Assembly (NCBI GenBank): GCA_949128115.1
Contig: OX421963.1
Location: forward strand, 36,191,979-36,255,978
Source: Anaspis maculata
Lineage: Eukaryota > Arthropoda > Insecta > Coleoptera > Scraptiidae
DNA length: 64,000 nucleotides
Reading direction: 5' to 3'
Made by a program: the position numbers and the translations under genes. Under the pieces are notes generated by a model, which searched no databases, was not told where the DNA came from, and saw only the letters and a list, made by a program, of their open reading frames with translations. How positions within the stretch are numbered: position 1 is the stretch's first letter; each line of letters opens with the position of its first letter. Below, piece by piece: positions 1 to 12,157 of the stretch.

Positions 1-509
1 GATGCGTAGAATTACTACTTAATCGGATCATTTTTGCGGCTATGGTGCGAATTCAAGGCGAGTACTGCAATTTACAGCGGCTCAAAACATCCAAAGACCT
101 GGAGGACCATGAAGCACACGCGAGAAAATCCGAGAAAGTTGACTAGTGAGTTCTCATGGTCTAAGGATTCACTGTACCAAAAATCAGCTTTTGGGCGAAT
201 TTGTTCCCGGTATTTATGATATAAAGTCTAGATTGACTGGGCTAACAGGGTAATTTATCAAGTCTTGTTTGTTGGTCCAACTCTGGTCCGCGTGTTCTAT
301 TTTTGTAATCGGCAAAAAAAAGCTTGCATCTTTCAATCTCAAGTCACTTTTTTTGACAGTGTATCTTCAAGGTATCAGACTTTCTGACAAACACTCTGTC
401 ATGTGACCTTTAGAGCTTCTCATGGGTATTTCTGTTGACATTTTTCAGCGCCGTTTCCGGTAAAACTTAGTTCGGTAAACTTGAGAATAATGAATAATTA
501 AATACGTAC
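1..509. other. Unr intron, no gene seen
   Basis: This lies downstream of the donor site of the Unr exon at 510-826 on the minus strand, so it is intronic if the gene model is right. It is AT-rich. No conserved coding segment or repeat structure was recognised; the short open frame at 34-219 has no recognisable domain. Confidence 0.5.
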
Positions 510-3500
510 CAGCAATTTTTCTATGATGCCCGTTTCCCTGGTGCCCAGATTCGAGGAGTTCGAATCGTTGTAGCTGCTGCTGCTGTTGTTGCCGTTGGAG
601 AAGACGTTGTTGTCTCCACTGCTGTTGTTAAACATATTGTTGGTGTCCAAAGAAAATGTGCCGATTGGAAAACGGGAATTTGAGTGTGTCGTACTGGATG
701 ATCCATAAAGACCGTTGTTGAAAGATGATGACTTGTCCTGAAGCAAGGGGAATTCTTGCCCGAACCGTGAATTATTGGATGTTGAACGATTTGTTGTGAA
801 TGTGTTAAATGCTTGAGACGTTTTGCCTGAAAAACCTCACAATGAAATAAAAATATTTCTTCAGAAATGTTGATCAAGTTATCAGAATTCTTGCCATGAA
901 AATTAGGTCAACCACGCGAATACAAATATGTAATAGTAGTTAATTATTTGAAAAACTGTTTTCAAGTAGAAGAATCAAGATTGAACATAGCTTCGCAAAT
1001 AGGTGCGAGGACACTTCAAATCATTATAAGCCACTTCAAACACACTGAAGTCCATCCTGTGGCTTTGAATAATTTGAACAATAACTGAATATGTTGATCC
1101 AATTTTTTGTCGCGTCGTGCTAAACCTAACTCAAACCGGTATGTCCGAGCGCAAACGTCCAGCGCGATACACAGTGATGCTGGAAGTCTGTTGGATAAAA
1201 CATCGGAATTCTTATTCTAAAATAGGAGGAGCTTGATCTTCGGTAGAAAATGTTTTAGATTGTTTTTGATGTAGCAACCCTATTTCAACTCTATACAAAG
1301 GATCTATCTCCAAGAATTTAATTGATAGATGAGCTGTCAAAAGCAAAAAAAATCTGGAAAAACCGTCGCTCTTGAACATGTAAAACCAATCAAATTATTG
1401 ATTATCCACTGAACGGGGACTTCAGACATAGGTGGTTGGGAAAAAGTTGGACCCACAAAATGGCCTCCTAGATCAGCGGACCTTGCTCAACTAGATTTTT
1501 TATACAGGGCCATTACAAAAGTAGAGTTTTGATCGGTTTCCCGATAATGCGAAGGAATTGGAGCGTCGCATTATTGAGGGAACAATACAAAGAGGCGCAA
1601 TCGGTGGCATTTCTGTCAATGACATTGGTTTCAAGACCCAGTAGCTGACTCCATCTAAAATTAGAAATGCACCGCAGGCTGTTTTATGAGTCATATGTGC
1701 GTACAACAAGTATAGGCCACTTTGAACATGTTCCCTGTTGAACCAATAATCACAGGTTCGTTTGAATCGGTTTTTCATGATTGAGAACCTCTGGAACTAC
1801 AATAGGGCGAGTTGCACGTATAAGGCGATTACGTCAGAGTTATGTTTCAACTCCAACAGCGTCAACGTCAGCTACTGTCGTACTCTCATTGTTACCTCCA
1901 GAAGATTCCCTTCATCAAACGTGATCAAACACCATTTTCGTAACTCGTAACCACATCGGAAGCCGTATAACCACCTTCTTTTGTTTTTACAAAGAGTGCC
2001 AACCTCAAAAAACAATCATCGCCGAGAATCTAACACCAACTTTCAGACTACAATGGGGTCGTTCGGCTGAAACGATTTGAGCGTTTTTGATAGCAAATTT
2101 CCTTTTCTATGTCTCTATCAACATTAAATGTCGTAATATTGGCTACGTTTACACCGTGGCTTTGGTCCGCGACCTAAGCACTGAATTCGACCAAAATAAA
2201 TTTAGTCCACGTGGTGTAAACGATCGTAGACAAGGACCAAATTAGGACCAAGTAGCTTGGGTCAGGTCTGCGGTTAGCCGTGGACTGAAGTAAATTTAGT
2301 TTTTATATTTATTTAGTTTAAGTTCATATTTTTAAATAGGTCGGCCGCGTTAGTCTGCCGGTGAAAACGTTGGAAGAGAAGAATTACTCAAGGTGGAATT
2401 TGGGTCAGTGCTTGGGTCAGTCCAGTTTTAGTCCACCGGTGTAAACGTAGCCATTGCCCCTTCTTGTTTCGCTTTCAATTGTTGGAAAATCGATTTTGAA
2501 AATTTTATGATCCGCAGCTGCTGACGTCACTGGCCGGCATCTAGTGAGTTTTATGTTTCACTGTGGTCGTGTTGCCGTAACTGGTCCGCTGCCGTCAAAG
2601 TGTCAAACTTGTCATTGTGCGTCATTTCCTATTTGTGCGACTTCATCGTTTGGATCAGCTGTGTTTACAAAGTGCGTATGTTTTTTCATATTGTGTCAAA
2701 ATGTCTTTCGAATTGACAGTAACAACTGTTTTGGCCGCGCGGAACGTGGCGCGAAATCTTGCGCTTGCGCTTGTTCGCTGCGGCCGCTGACGTTTTTATG
2801 GACTGCATTAGCCAATTTTAATAATTTTTTCTGGCCTAAAATTGTTCATACTGAAAAACAAAAAACATGTAATTCATATTTTTCGTTGGTGAATCCGAAA
2901 ATGATTTTTTTATTAGAAAACGCAGAACGACCCCATTCCTATGTCCTATCCAACAGACTACTATTTGTGCAACGAACGAAACGTCACAATTGAACATACC
3001 CGTTCAAGTGAATCGTGCCTAATCTCCGAATTGTTGATTTCGTCACAAAATCTTCTCTTTATAAAAAAAACCCTCTCCCGAATGCCCCAGAAAAACGATT
3101 GAATAATGGCAGAATTTGAGGAGATGATTTCAGTCATTAGAAGAGAACATTAAAAAATTTTAAAGCAAAAAACGACAATTAACTTCATTATTGACATCTG
3201 ATAGGTGACTCCAATGACATGCGAGAAAAGCAGTGTTCACACTTCTTCCACTCGTGGCCCCACGGCTAACGCACACACCGCTCAAAAAGGGTCGATAGAA
3301 GTGTTTTTTTTTCAGCAAGAAGTCAAGTTTGTTAGGGAACTCCCGCCGTGCCTCAAATGGGTAAATTAAATACCTAAATTTAGAAACTGAGAAAGGGATC
3401 AATTGGACTTCAAAATGGTCTCCATTATTTCAAGCTTTCACGCTTTCAACAAGAACTTAATTGAAAGAATTATGGAGTCACCCACCGAGAGGTAACGAAT

Positions 3501-3617
3501 ATAAAGCGAGTTTTCAGACGTACCGTTGCTGGTCATAGGTTTAAAGTCGATGATGGCAGAGTCTTGATTCATGGTGTCGGGCGGCTGGAAGGATTTCCAC
3601 TGAGGATTGGTGGACAT
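510..3617 (-). CDS. Unr: Unr/CSDE1 cold-shock-domain RNA-binding protein, 5' coding exons only
   Basis: Two coding exons, read on the minus strand: 3617-3524 (ATG to donor) and 826-510. They join in frame (94 + 317 = 411 nt, 137 codons); the split glycine codon is G|GC and the second exon ends in phase 0 before a GTACGT donor. The predicted N-terminus (MSTNPQWKSFQPP...) leads through a Ser/Asn-rich low-complexity stretch to RETGIIEKLL. That is the start of the first cold-shock domain in Unr/CSDE1, where human has RETGVIEKLLTSYGF. The rest of the gene lies beyond the left edge. Unr is a cytoplasmic multi-cold-shock-domain protein that binds single-stranded, purine-rich mRNA and controls translation and mRNA stability; in flies it acts in msl-2 repression. 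An in-frame TAG sits two codons upstream of the ATG, which supports this start. Identification rests on the short RETG..EKLL match plus correct splicing, so it is good but not certain. Confidence 0.8.
827..3523 (-). other. Unr first coding intron
   Basis: AT-rich intron of about 2.7 kb between the two Unr coding exons. It contains a MITE at 2141-2452 (separate entry). A 12-bp inverted match (AATGGGGTCGTT near 2051, AACGACCCCATT near 2927) may mark a second, degraded element. No coding exon was recognised; open frames at 1500-1778 and 2544-2993 have no recognisable domain. Confidence 0.6.
2141..2452. mobile_element. 312-bp MITE with TIR GGCTACGTTTACACC
   Basis: The ends are inverted copies: GGCTACGTTTACACC at 2141-2155 and GGTGTAAACGTAGCC at 2438-2452. 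Both sides are flanked by ATT, a possible 3-bp target duplication. Inside are further copies of a TTGGTCC / TTTAGTCCAC motif. No coding capacity. A 3-bp duplication fits a PIF/Harbinger-type non-autonomous element, but the superfamily is an inference. Confidence 0.7.
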
Positions 3618-6600
3618 AGTCTATCAGTACAATGATTTTTTCTTTTCACTTCTTATCGTTTCTTAAGTGTAGTGAATATCACAGAATGGTTAGCGGTATA
3701 CCCACGGAGCGGTATATCCCACAAAGTCAATAATTATGTTATGGCAGCCGAGACCGTACTAAATAAATTATCACTCCAAATTCTTTGACAAACCAAGTCA
3801 CAAAAATGTACAATTATGAATAGTAGTAGTAGTTATTCTCTCGGAATTAATAATAATAATATTATTATTAGGGTATGTTGGTAGTGCTACTGCTATTTTA
3901 ATACAAATACAATATTTCACTATGATGAACAAACTTCCTCACAGGGTTATCGAAAAAATGCGGGCGATACTATAGGAAATATTAATAAATATAATCAATA
4001 ATAATAATAATTAAAAAAATGAAGAAAAAGAAACAAAAACAACAATCCGCGAGACGTTTTTCGTGTAAAAAATTCTACTAACTCGGGTCATCCACAGTCA
4101 CTCAAAATTTTTGCGTTTTGTGTTTTGAGAAACAGAATAATATATGTTCTTTATAAATAAAAAAATCCTCAGATGTCTTCAATGCGTGCTGGGTGCGTAT
4201 TGTGCTTTTTTGCTCATAATTTGTCAAGGCCAGTGGTTGCGCTGATACTGGTTTACTTTGAATTTTCTTCTATACTAAATTTTGAGGTTTTTCTTAGTTA
4301 CACAAGCTGAAACAGAGTAAAAAAAAACACAGTATTAGAAAAACATTCGATGAAAAGTACATAACACTGAATAAAAGCGGGGTTTTCAATTCCAATAAAT
4401 TATCTAGGACGCCAAACGGATTTTGATGTCACAGTCCCAGTCGATACATTTTTACCCTCTCTCATTTTAATTAGGACGAATTAATTAATAACAATTAGCG
4501 GCAGGATCGATAAAACACGAAGCCCTTGATTTCAACTCGCGTACTTTTGTAGTAGTAATTATGTAGTATTGAAAAGAGTCGAATTTAAGAAACAAAATGC
4601 ATACAGATGAACTATAGCCGTGGAAATAAACGGTTACACTTTGTATTTCCGTACAATGTGCTTTTTGTCATGCAAGGACTTGTTCAATCGTAAACAAAAG
4701 CGTAAAACCTCTTCCTGTTGTCAAACACCTCGAAACAATAAACAGCAGCTACAAGTGGTTACTTATCCGGCTACTGATTTTCTTATCTAATATTCCTCCA
4801 GAAATAGATGTTCTGAGTGGGTGTCTTCTTCCGACATTTAAAGCGAGCTTGGGAGTTATTTTCAATTATTCATCCACCTGCATCTGAACCATTCCTTTTT
4901 GTAATTTACGTACGTAGGTAAGTACTAGAACGTACACAATTTAATGTCAATAAAGTTGTTTCGAATTACTTCTGCAAATTGACAGGTGAGGAGCGGCCAG
5001 AAATTTCATGCCCTCGACTGTACGACCAAACTTGAAGTGGTCACCTTGATATGCATTCAGTAAATGTTTATTTTGACGTTGTTGCTGTGACTTGCCAACC
5101 GCTACCGGCAGGCAAAGGACGACCGGTAGCCGAGTCTCTGGAGACGACATCAAAGTTATTTCCGAAACAAAGAAAAGAAACTTCCACGCCAGTAGTACCA
5201 CCAATTGTCAAAAAATTTGACTGGCGATACTAGACGACTGGTCCAGGATTTTCGAAAACCAAGCGAATCCCATGATTTTAGAGCTGAACTGGTTCGGTTA
5301 TAGTGACTCAAAAACGCTAAAAGTTGTTTGCGAGACGAAAAATTTTTCACAGCGTGAATCGATCCGGGTACCACCCTCTTGGAAAAGTAAAACATACAAT
5401 GGTAAAACGCTACTCATTGGGCCGCGATTCCTGGGCGAGCGGTAGTGTAGCACAGAGACTTGATGCACAATTATGCGAATGCCGTTTACAGGTCGTTCCA
5501 TTGGCTGTCAGTACTGAAAAGCTAGACCCTTCTAATTTTTATGAACTAAACATGGAATGCAATAATATTAATTTATATAATGTATTTATGTACTTCGTTC
5601 AATCCGTCACACTGAGATGCATATTACGACAATGACAATTAGGCCCGATCGTACATCATAAATAAAATCTATCATTCGCTGTTCACAAAAATTGATCATC
5701 ATCAACGACTGTTGAAAATTGACACAATAACGACATAATCATCATATTTTGATCGGTTTCTTTGTCCTTCTTAATGTATAATATGGCGCTTTTCTTGAGG
5801 AAACAGGACGAAATTGAATTTTTTTCTTATTAGTCGTATAATGCAACGTTTTGCCCTAATTTAGGGCTTCATCAGGCTAAAAATGAACATACAGAATAAC
5901 AATCACAAACAAGATGTGGAAGGGCTTACATAAACATCATAATAATAATCATTATATTATTGTGACCTTTCATTCAGGTATAATGGTTCGTTTCTAATAA
6001 TAGACGGAGCGCCTCGGTGGCTCTCGCTGACGTACCTATAAAATAAAATTTCCTGACACACTCCAGATTTTCCTCACCAATTACTGAATTTACTATTGTA
6101 AACATTGACAGATGGCCGAGCTTCGTTTTTGTTTTGAAACTATAAAAACGTTAAATTAGCGTGTTCAAAATAAATTTCCCCTACTATTGCGCTATGTAGG
6201 TACAAGATAATCTGCTATATTTATTTTATTTACTAAGTTGCGAATTGGGTAGCTAATTATTAAAGTCATGTCGTGTATAATTTTATTTTGAATAACAAAA
6301 GCGGACTCAAAACAAAGCACCGTTGAATTATTCCAACTTTTGCACAAAGATTTGTTTCTGTAGATTTCTACAAAATAAAAACAATTGCTGATTACACGCA
6401 TGTGAAAACTACATGCATTCAATTCTTCCGCGATGATTTGAACCAAGGCCATTTACTAGATGATAACATCTACACATATCTGGTAGTTTAGTTCCAAGAC
6501 AGTGATTTATTATTAGATCACTTTTTGTCGTGCAAATATTTTCGCAGTGATCTACTAGTGCCGTACTATTAGGTACAGGCGGGGTACAGGCCCATGAATT

Positions 6601-7568
6601 AGTGACGTCCAATTGATCAACGATAATTGAATCATGTTGGCTTCGGACGCCATGGTTTACAGGGTGTTTTAGAAATGTCACATTCAAAGTTCAGGAGTAT
6701 CACTCTCGTATCAAAGTAAAGAAGTTAAAGTCTGCGTACAAAGCATTTGGCAAGGCATGATTGCAGAAACGCAGTCTAAATAAAAAGGCAGTCATTTCAA
6801 ATTCTCATCTGAAATTTCACTAAAGATTGTGACTAAAGCAAATCAACTGTCTTTTAATGTATTACTGTCACGTGGACTGACGTCGTAAGTTATCGTCAAC
6901 GTGGGAACATCGTGTTTTTGTTAGGAAGTCGCGTGAGGTTATGTAGATTGATATAACGAGCCACCAAATACTCGATTGCTCAAATTGGAGTACGATGCAA
7001 ACTTTTTTCTGAAGGGGCGAATCATGAACGTGTGTTTGGGGAAAAGTTGAGCATCGTAAGCCAACTTGAACAACGAGTATTTGATCGCTCTGTACATTTT
7101 TTGTTTCTTGTATGATAATTTGTGCTGTAATTTTTGTTCAAAATAACATGTTGAGCAACTCCCTTGTCTGATCAAAATATCAAAACTAAAACAATAATAA
7201 TAACAATGAAAACACATAGTGTGATGAATTATAGTTTGTCACAAAATGCCAAGTCACTTTCCACGTGTTTTCTAACAAGTTACTGAGAATAGGGTGCGAA
7301 CTCATGATACTTTTTTCAAGATTGTGCCAATCAATCTTCACGCATTATTCAAAAAATAGAACAAATCAAATAATAATACACAAAACTGAAAAGGATTATT
7401 TCTTCTTGCTTTAAATCTACCACGAGCTTTTTTGAAAGTTTTTAATTGAGGCCTGTATAATAAGTCAGCTGATTGCTGAAACTGAACTTCACCAAAACTT
7501 GTCTTTGGTGCTGAAAAACAATAAATACAAGAAGTCAAAAAGACAATAAAGTCAACATTCTAGGTAAT
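3618..7568. other. Unr upstream region, no gene recognised
   Basis: AT-rich sequence upstream of the Unr start codon, with simple AAT/TTA runs near 3840-4010. A sequence near 5840-5880 (AACGTTTTGCCCTAATTTAGG then CTTCATCAGG) resembles a common insect interspersed-repeat motif. The open frames at 4947-5635 and 6192-7538 show no known domain and overlap on both strands. A 5' UTR exon or promoter of Unr could be here but is not visible by eye. Confidence 0.45.
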
Positions 7569-7896
7569 GGGTCGTATGCATAAAAAGTAGTAGATACTAA
7601 TGATACAAGTATCTACTTCGTAAGAGAAGTATGTACTACACTGTCGTAGTACTTACTATGCCCAGGTAGTAGATGCTTCTATATACAACGGTACGTAGTA
7701 GTATCTACTTCGCCTTTGAAGCATCTACTCCGAATCTGTAGTATCTACTATGAATTCGTAGTATTTACTCCATTTTTAGCTAAGTTGCTGTTATAGCAAC
7801 TTCTCGACCATACTTCTCGTCAAAAACATGGCTAAATTTATGGGTGCATCAGTTGTAAAAACATACAAAGAGCGGAGAACCTATGACGATAATATA

Positions 7897-8385
7897 CAGG
7901 GTTATTCAAAAGTTGAAAAAAAATACTGAGAGTGGCTGGGAGTTGAGGGCTTGAGGGTAGATCATGACACGTATCATGGAAAAACGACTTACCGTTTTTG
8001 AAAATCGAGCTGTTCGAGCGGTTTTTTTTTTTGAAAAAATATGGTAAGAAATTATGAATCTTGTTCAGAACTTTTGAGTTACCCTGGGGCTCCTCAAAAC
8101 TTCATGGTGAAACGTTCGATCTAATTTTCAATGGTAAATCTGGATACAATTTTTGACAAGCTTTCCAAACGAGCCCCCCTCCCCCCTCCAAGTCAGGGTG
8201 CCTTTAAAAAAAAATGCTAAGGGTGGCTAGGGGTTAAGGGGTTGACGATAAATCATGATACGTGTCATGGAATAACCGCTTGCCCTTTTTAGAAATCGCC
8301 CTGTTCGAGCGTTTTTTTTTCTCGAAAAAATATGGTACAAAATTATGAATTTTGTTCCGGACTTTTGAATAATCCTGTATATCAA
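7897..8385 (+). repeat. Direct duplication of a ~190-bp unit
   Basis: Two diverged direct copies. Both run through GTGGCT(G/A)GG, then AT(C/A)ATGA(C/T)AC, ATCATGGAA, a CTGTTCGAGCG motif and AAAAAATATGGTA. Copy one is about 7897-8085 and copy two about 8205-8385. They lie inside the 7569-9426 element. The end of the second copy (CCTGTATATC) resembles fold-back element termini elsewhere in the window. Confidence 0.65.
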
Positions 8386-8589
8386 AAATTATTCAGGTAT
8401 GTACGCGGTGCTGTGTGCATATATTTATTCTAAAATTTGCCGTTTGGATCTTCGCGGTTGGACGTAAAAATTTTAGAGCTCCTTATTTTTACATTATTGT
8501 TATTTTTTCAGGTGTAACAGAGAAAATTTAGTTTGGATTGCAACTAAGATAAATTCGCTCACTACACCTTTTCCAGCTGTAGTTCAGAA

Positions 8590-9250
8590 AACTTCAGATG
8601 TATTTCAGAAAATATGAAATGTATTCAAGATTAACCAAATGTATTTAAGAAATTGCCAGTGCATTTCAGAAAACTTTAGAAAAAAGAAAATAAGAAATGT
8701 TCTTCAGATTAACGAAATGTATTCGAGATATTACCAAATGTATTTTAGAAAAAAATAAATGCATTCCAGATCCACGAAGTTCAATGGAGAAATTGCCAAT
8801 TGTATTTTCGAAAACATTAGATGTATTTAAGATAAGATGAGATGTATTTGAGATATTTTGAAATGTATTTCAGATTCAGATATTTTTTCAGGGTAGAACA
8901 GTGATGAAAAAGCAAACGTTGTTGAGGAAAACGAACTCCAAATTCTCAACTACAATTGGCGGTTTCTCACTTACTATTCACGTTTTCTAAACTACATATC
9001 CTTGTTCTAAAATTCATATGGTACTTTCTCAACTACACTTGAATATTCGATTATACAACTGGCATATTCTAAACTACATTTCCCAAATCAAATACACTTG
9101 GAAATTTCTTAACTACATTTCTCATAATTAAAATACATTTGGCAAATTCTAAACTACATTTCTCATATTTAAAATACAATTGGTGTTTTCTCAAATACAT
9201 ATCGCTAATCTGAAATACATTTGATATTATCGCAAATACAGTTGGAAATG
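8590..9250. repeat. Palindrome of ~20-bp tandem repeats
   Basis: From 8598 to about 8890 the motif AAATGTATTYNAGA recurs roughly every 19-22 bp (for example 8598, 8617, 8637, 8659, 8715, 8736, 8757). From about 8940 to 9250 the reverse complement (TCTNAAATACATTT) recurs at similar spacing. The core of this mobile element is therefore a minisatellite fold-back. Confidence 0.7.
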
Positions 9251-9682
9251 GTGTAGTATATACTACGATGCTGTAGTACTTACTACACCGTATTGAAGTA
9301 GTAACTTTTCTATTGTAGCATATGCTTCGGAACTGAAGTAGATGCTAAATACATAATAGAGGATACTACGAAGTAGATACTTTTTTCCGTAGTAGTAGTA
9401 TCTACTACTTTTTATGCATACCACCCAATGTGTCGCGTACCTGTACGTGTCAATCGACTAATAAACAGTATCTTTGTTTCACAAACCTCAGTCTGAACTA
9501 AGAGCAGACTACGTACCGTGGATTCCATCACCTTGTAGGGATGAATGCAAAATAAGTCGCTGGGAATCTACAGCATGCACCATACCTAACGCCAAAGCGC
9601 CGCGCATGTGAACTGCATCTTAGGGCTCGATTTCAAGTTGGAGATATGCCCGCGCAAGTGTAACATAAGTTCGGTTACAATA

Positions 9683-9809
9683 GGTTTGTTCCATCAGAAA
9701 TCTCAAACTAGTCAGAGCCAATGAGAAGCGCCCAAATCAGTTTGCAAACTGTTTTTCTCGATTCCTATTGGCTCTGACTAGTTTGAAACCTCTTGATGGA
9801 ACAAACCTT
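9683..9809. mobile_element. Short hairpin MITE, TIR GGTTTGTTCCATC
   Basis: A left arm running from AGGTTTGTTCCATC to CAGAGCCAAT is repeated inverted at 9767-9809, ending GATGGAACAAACCTT. Arms are about 42 bp with a few mismatches; the loop is about 40 bp. TA dinucleotides border both ends, compatible with a Tc1/mariner-type target. No coding capacity. Confidence 0.75.
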
Positions 9810-9904
9810 ATGGCAAGAAAACACAATCCGGCGCGATGATTGGTTTATCGATGCCGTAAATGAGTTGAGCAAGTTGCGTCGCTGGCTTGAAATTCAGCCC
9901 TTAT

Positions 9905-10258
9905 ACCCTGGACACACTAGAGAGCTCAATACCCTGGACACACTATAGAAAGCTTAATGATTAATGATTATTAACCAAAAAACGTAATTACGTCTCATCG
10001 TTAATGATCATTAAACTTTCTGGTGTGTCCAGGGTATAAGGATCATTAAAGATGAATTGTCATTCAAATTGCCTTGCTGTTACCAAGACAGCAAGGGGAC
10101 AGCAAGGAAGAAAATAATGTCATTTTGTGTCTAATGATCATTAACCGAAAAACGTCATTATTTTCCTTTTGCTGTCACCAAGACTACAAGGACAAGTTGA
10201 GTGATGATCCGTTAATGATCATCAAGCTTTCCTCGAGCTTTCTAGTGTGTCCAGGGTA
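9905..10258. mobile_element. Nested MITE pair, TIR ACCCTGGACACAC
   Basis: Outer ends ACCCTGGACACACTAGA (from 9905) and TCTAGTGTGTCCAGGGT (to 10257) enclose a second, shorter pair, TACCCTGGACACACTAT (from 9930) and GTGTGTCCAGGGTA (to 10036). The inside is rich in TTAATGATCATTAA motifs. It looks like one family member inserted into, or partly duplicated within, another. Confidence 0.65.
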
Positions 10259-11850
10259 TTACTATGTAAATCTGATAAGCATGTTTGGCAACTTATTTAG
10301 TTTAGAAGTTGGCAGTAACTTTGTGCTTACTGACCAATTTGAGACAAAAACTGACTAAGTAGATATACCGTGCTATACCTATTTTGCTTGGTAGAGGTGT
10401 GACGTGCACCCTTTTCTGCAGAATTTTTTCGCCCAAATGTTTCTTACTGTCAACCTCCTGTGGTACCTGTGGCTTTCACGAGAATAGTCCTTTTAGAAGA
10501 ATTCGGGAAATTTCGGCTCTTACCAACCTCACTGTTGAAGAAATTGCACCGTTCAATACAACATAAAAACACCAAATTATTCATCCAAAGCAGCAGAACA
10601 AAGTAGCTGGACAATAACACTATTGATGCCATAATGTTTAGATGTCGGTGTATTTCGAGGACCAGCGAAAAAATATGCATGACTCATTTGTTTTTTTACA
10701 GTAACTCGGAATCAAGTTCCTGTGAAAGTTGCATATATGCCGATCAGCTTTTAAATTCAGCACTAGAAAGGTAATTTTTGCACGCCAAGTTGGCAATTCT
10801 GCGATATTTGGGGATGTTCAAATTTGTAATGTTGGATCAATATGTCCCCAGATGACCTTGAATTCGTATTGTCAATCGAGTACACCGCTGTTGCAAGATT
10901 GTATATGAACGCTCAAGGCGTCTTGATTTTGATAGACTTTCTCCAGTTTAAATGGGCGACTGGTGAACAGTTTTTTTGAATAAAATAGTGAATCATAATA
11001 TACCATCATATCATATACTAGGTTGAGAAAACTGTTCTAATGTATGGTCAAAATTGAAGGCCTAGTGTCTAAAACCTAGAGCGGCTCGGCACTCTGTCAC
11101 TTACCTGCCATTCTGACAAGATAAGTCATAACAGCCAAGGCAACACTGTAGCGGAATATGATGCAAGGAGACGCCAGAATTGGCATTTCATGTCAAAATT
11201 TTCTAACCTCATTGGACTTCGCCACAAAAAGCCCGTTTTCACGTGACTTGGTCTGTCAGCGTCCGTTACACCCTAGGGAACATGGCCAACCGTGTTTTAA
11301 TTTCTACTGAATTTAAAACGTGATCGGCATATAAATAAATAATGCTCAAAAATGATTATAAAAAAAATGCCTATCACGGGCGGTGAAAATTTCGGCCCTA
11401 TAGAAGTTTTCAAAAAAGAAATGAGCAGAAATCTACTTCACATCGTGAAAAGAAATTTACAGTACCTAAAATGACGTTAGTGACGTTTGACAAACTTCAC
11501 CTGCTGCATAAGTTCGTTGTTAGAATACCCGAGTAAATTATTATTAAGCGGTGATTGGTGTATCTTAGGATCTAATGGTGACGATTTGTTTGGAATACCC
11601 AGGAGATACTCGGGGCGTAGGGTGTTTTCACACCTATGCATTTTATTTTATTTCAATCCACGTTTCCCGAAAGGCTTCTGCGCATACCTGTGAAAGTAGG
11701 ACGTTGCCATATTTCATATCGCGACAACAAGTTGACAACACTGTAATACGGTGTGCATGTGTAATGTCACGTAAATGGCAGCTGACAGCGCTTGACGTCG
11801 ATTTGACGTTTCGGCAGACCTAACCTAATAACCTAACCTAATTTTCCACT
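10259..11850. other. No gene recognised
   Basis: Mostly AT-rich unique-looking sequence. The open frames at 10384-10566 and 11487-11823 give proteins without a recognisable domain. No RNA gene or clear repeat boundary was seen. Confidence 0.4.
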
Positions 11851-12157
11851 GTGACGTCGATATATGTTTTGAATATCCTAAGTTATGTACATACAAATAA
11901 ACATAAGTTCCCGCTCAACTCTCACAACCATGGCTACAGTACCAGGTATGGGGATCGGTTCAATATGGCGCGGGCGAAACACGCTTTTTTCCATAAGTCA
12001 CCAATATACGCGGGGTGTAGACTGTACAACATGCTGCCGGACTGTGTGAGGCTATGCCGGACGACTCATAGCTTCAAGAGAGTATTGACATCCATATTGG
12101 CAGACGGCTGCTTTTATAGCCTGTCCGAGTTTGTCGACTTCTTGGGTTCCACCCATC
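11851..12157 (+). pseudogene. LINE reverse-transcriptase C-terminal fragment
   Basis: The open frame reads through motifs typical of the C-terminal tail of insect non-LTR retrotransposon ORF2: HGYSTRYGDR, a GCRLYNMLPD segment, and FKRVLTSILADGCFYSLSEF. These correspond to the 'Y.TR', 'G.KLYN.LP' and 'FKK.L...L....FYS..EF' tail common in jockey/CR1-like elements. The palm domain is absent (5' truncation). The copy is interrupted at 12158 by a fold-back element and its 3' UTR resumes at 13210. It is a dead fragment. Confidence 0.7.

Larger units (their letters stand above)
7569..9426. mobile_element. 1.86-kb TIR element made of internal repeats
   Basis: Terminal inverted repeats of about 30 bp begin GGGT(C/G)GTATGCATAAAAAG and continue AGTAGATACT. 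They lie at 7569-7598 and 9397-9426, differ at one base, and are flanked by AAT on both sides (possible 3-bp target duplication). Inward of each TIR lie clustered copies of AGTAGATACT/AGTATCTACT. Next come two direct copies of a ~190-bp unit (about 7897-8085 and 8205-8385), then a central palindrome of ~20-bp repeats (8590-9250). There is no transposase frame, so the element is non-autonomous. The GGG start and 3-bp duplication suggest PIF/Harbinger, as an inference. Confidence 0.8.

Noticed and set aside
2544..2993. 149-codon plus frame inside the Unr intron
   Set aside because: Low similarity to any known protein type; cysteine-rich by chance in T-rich sequence.
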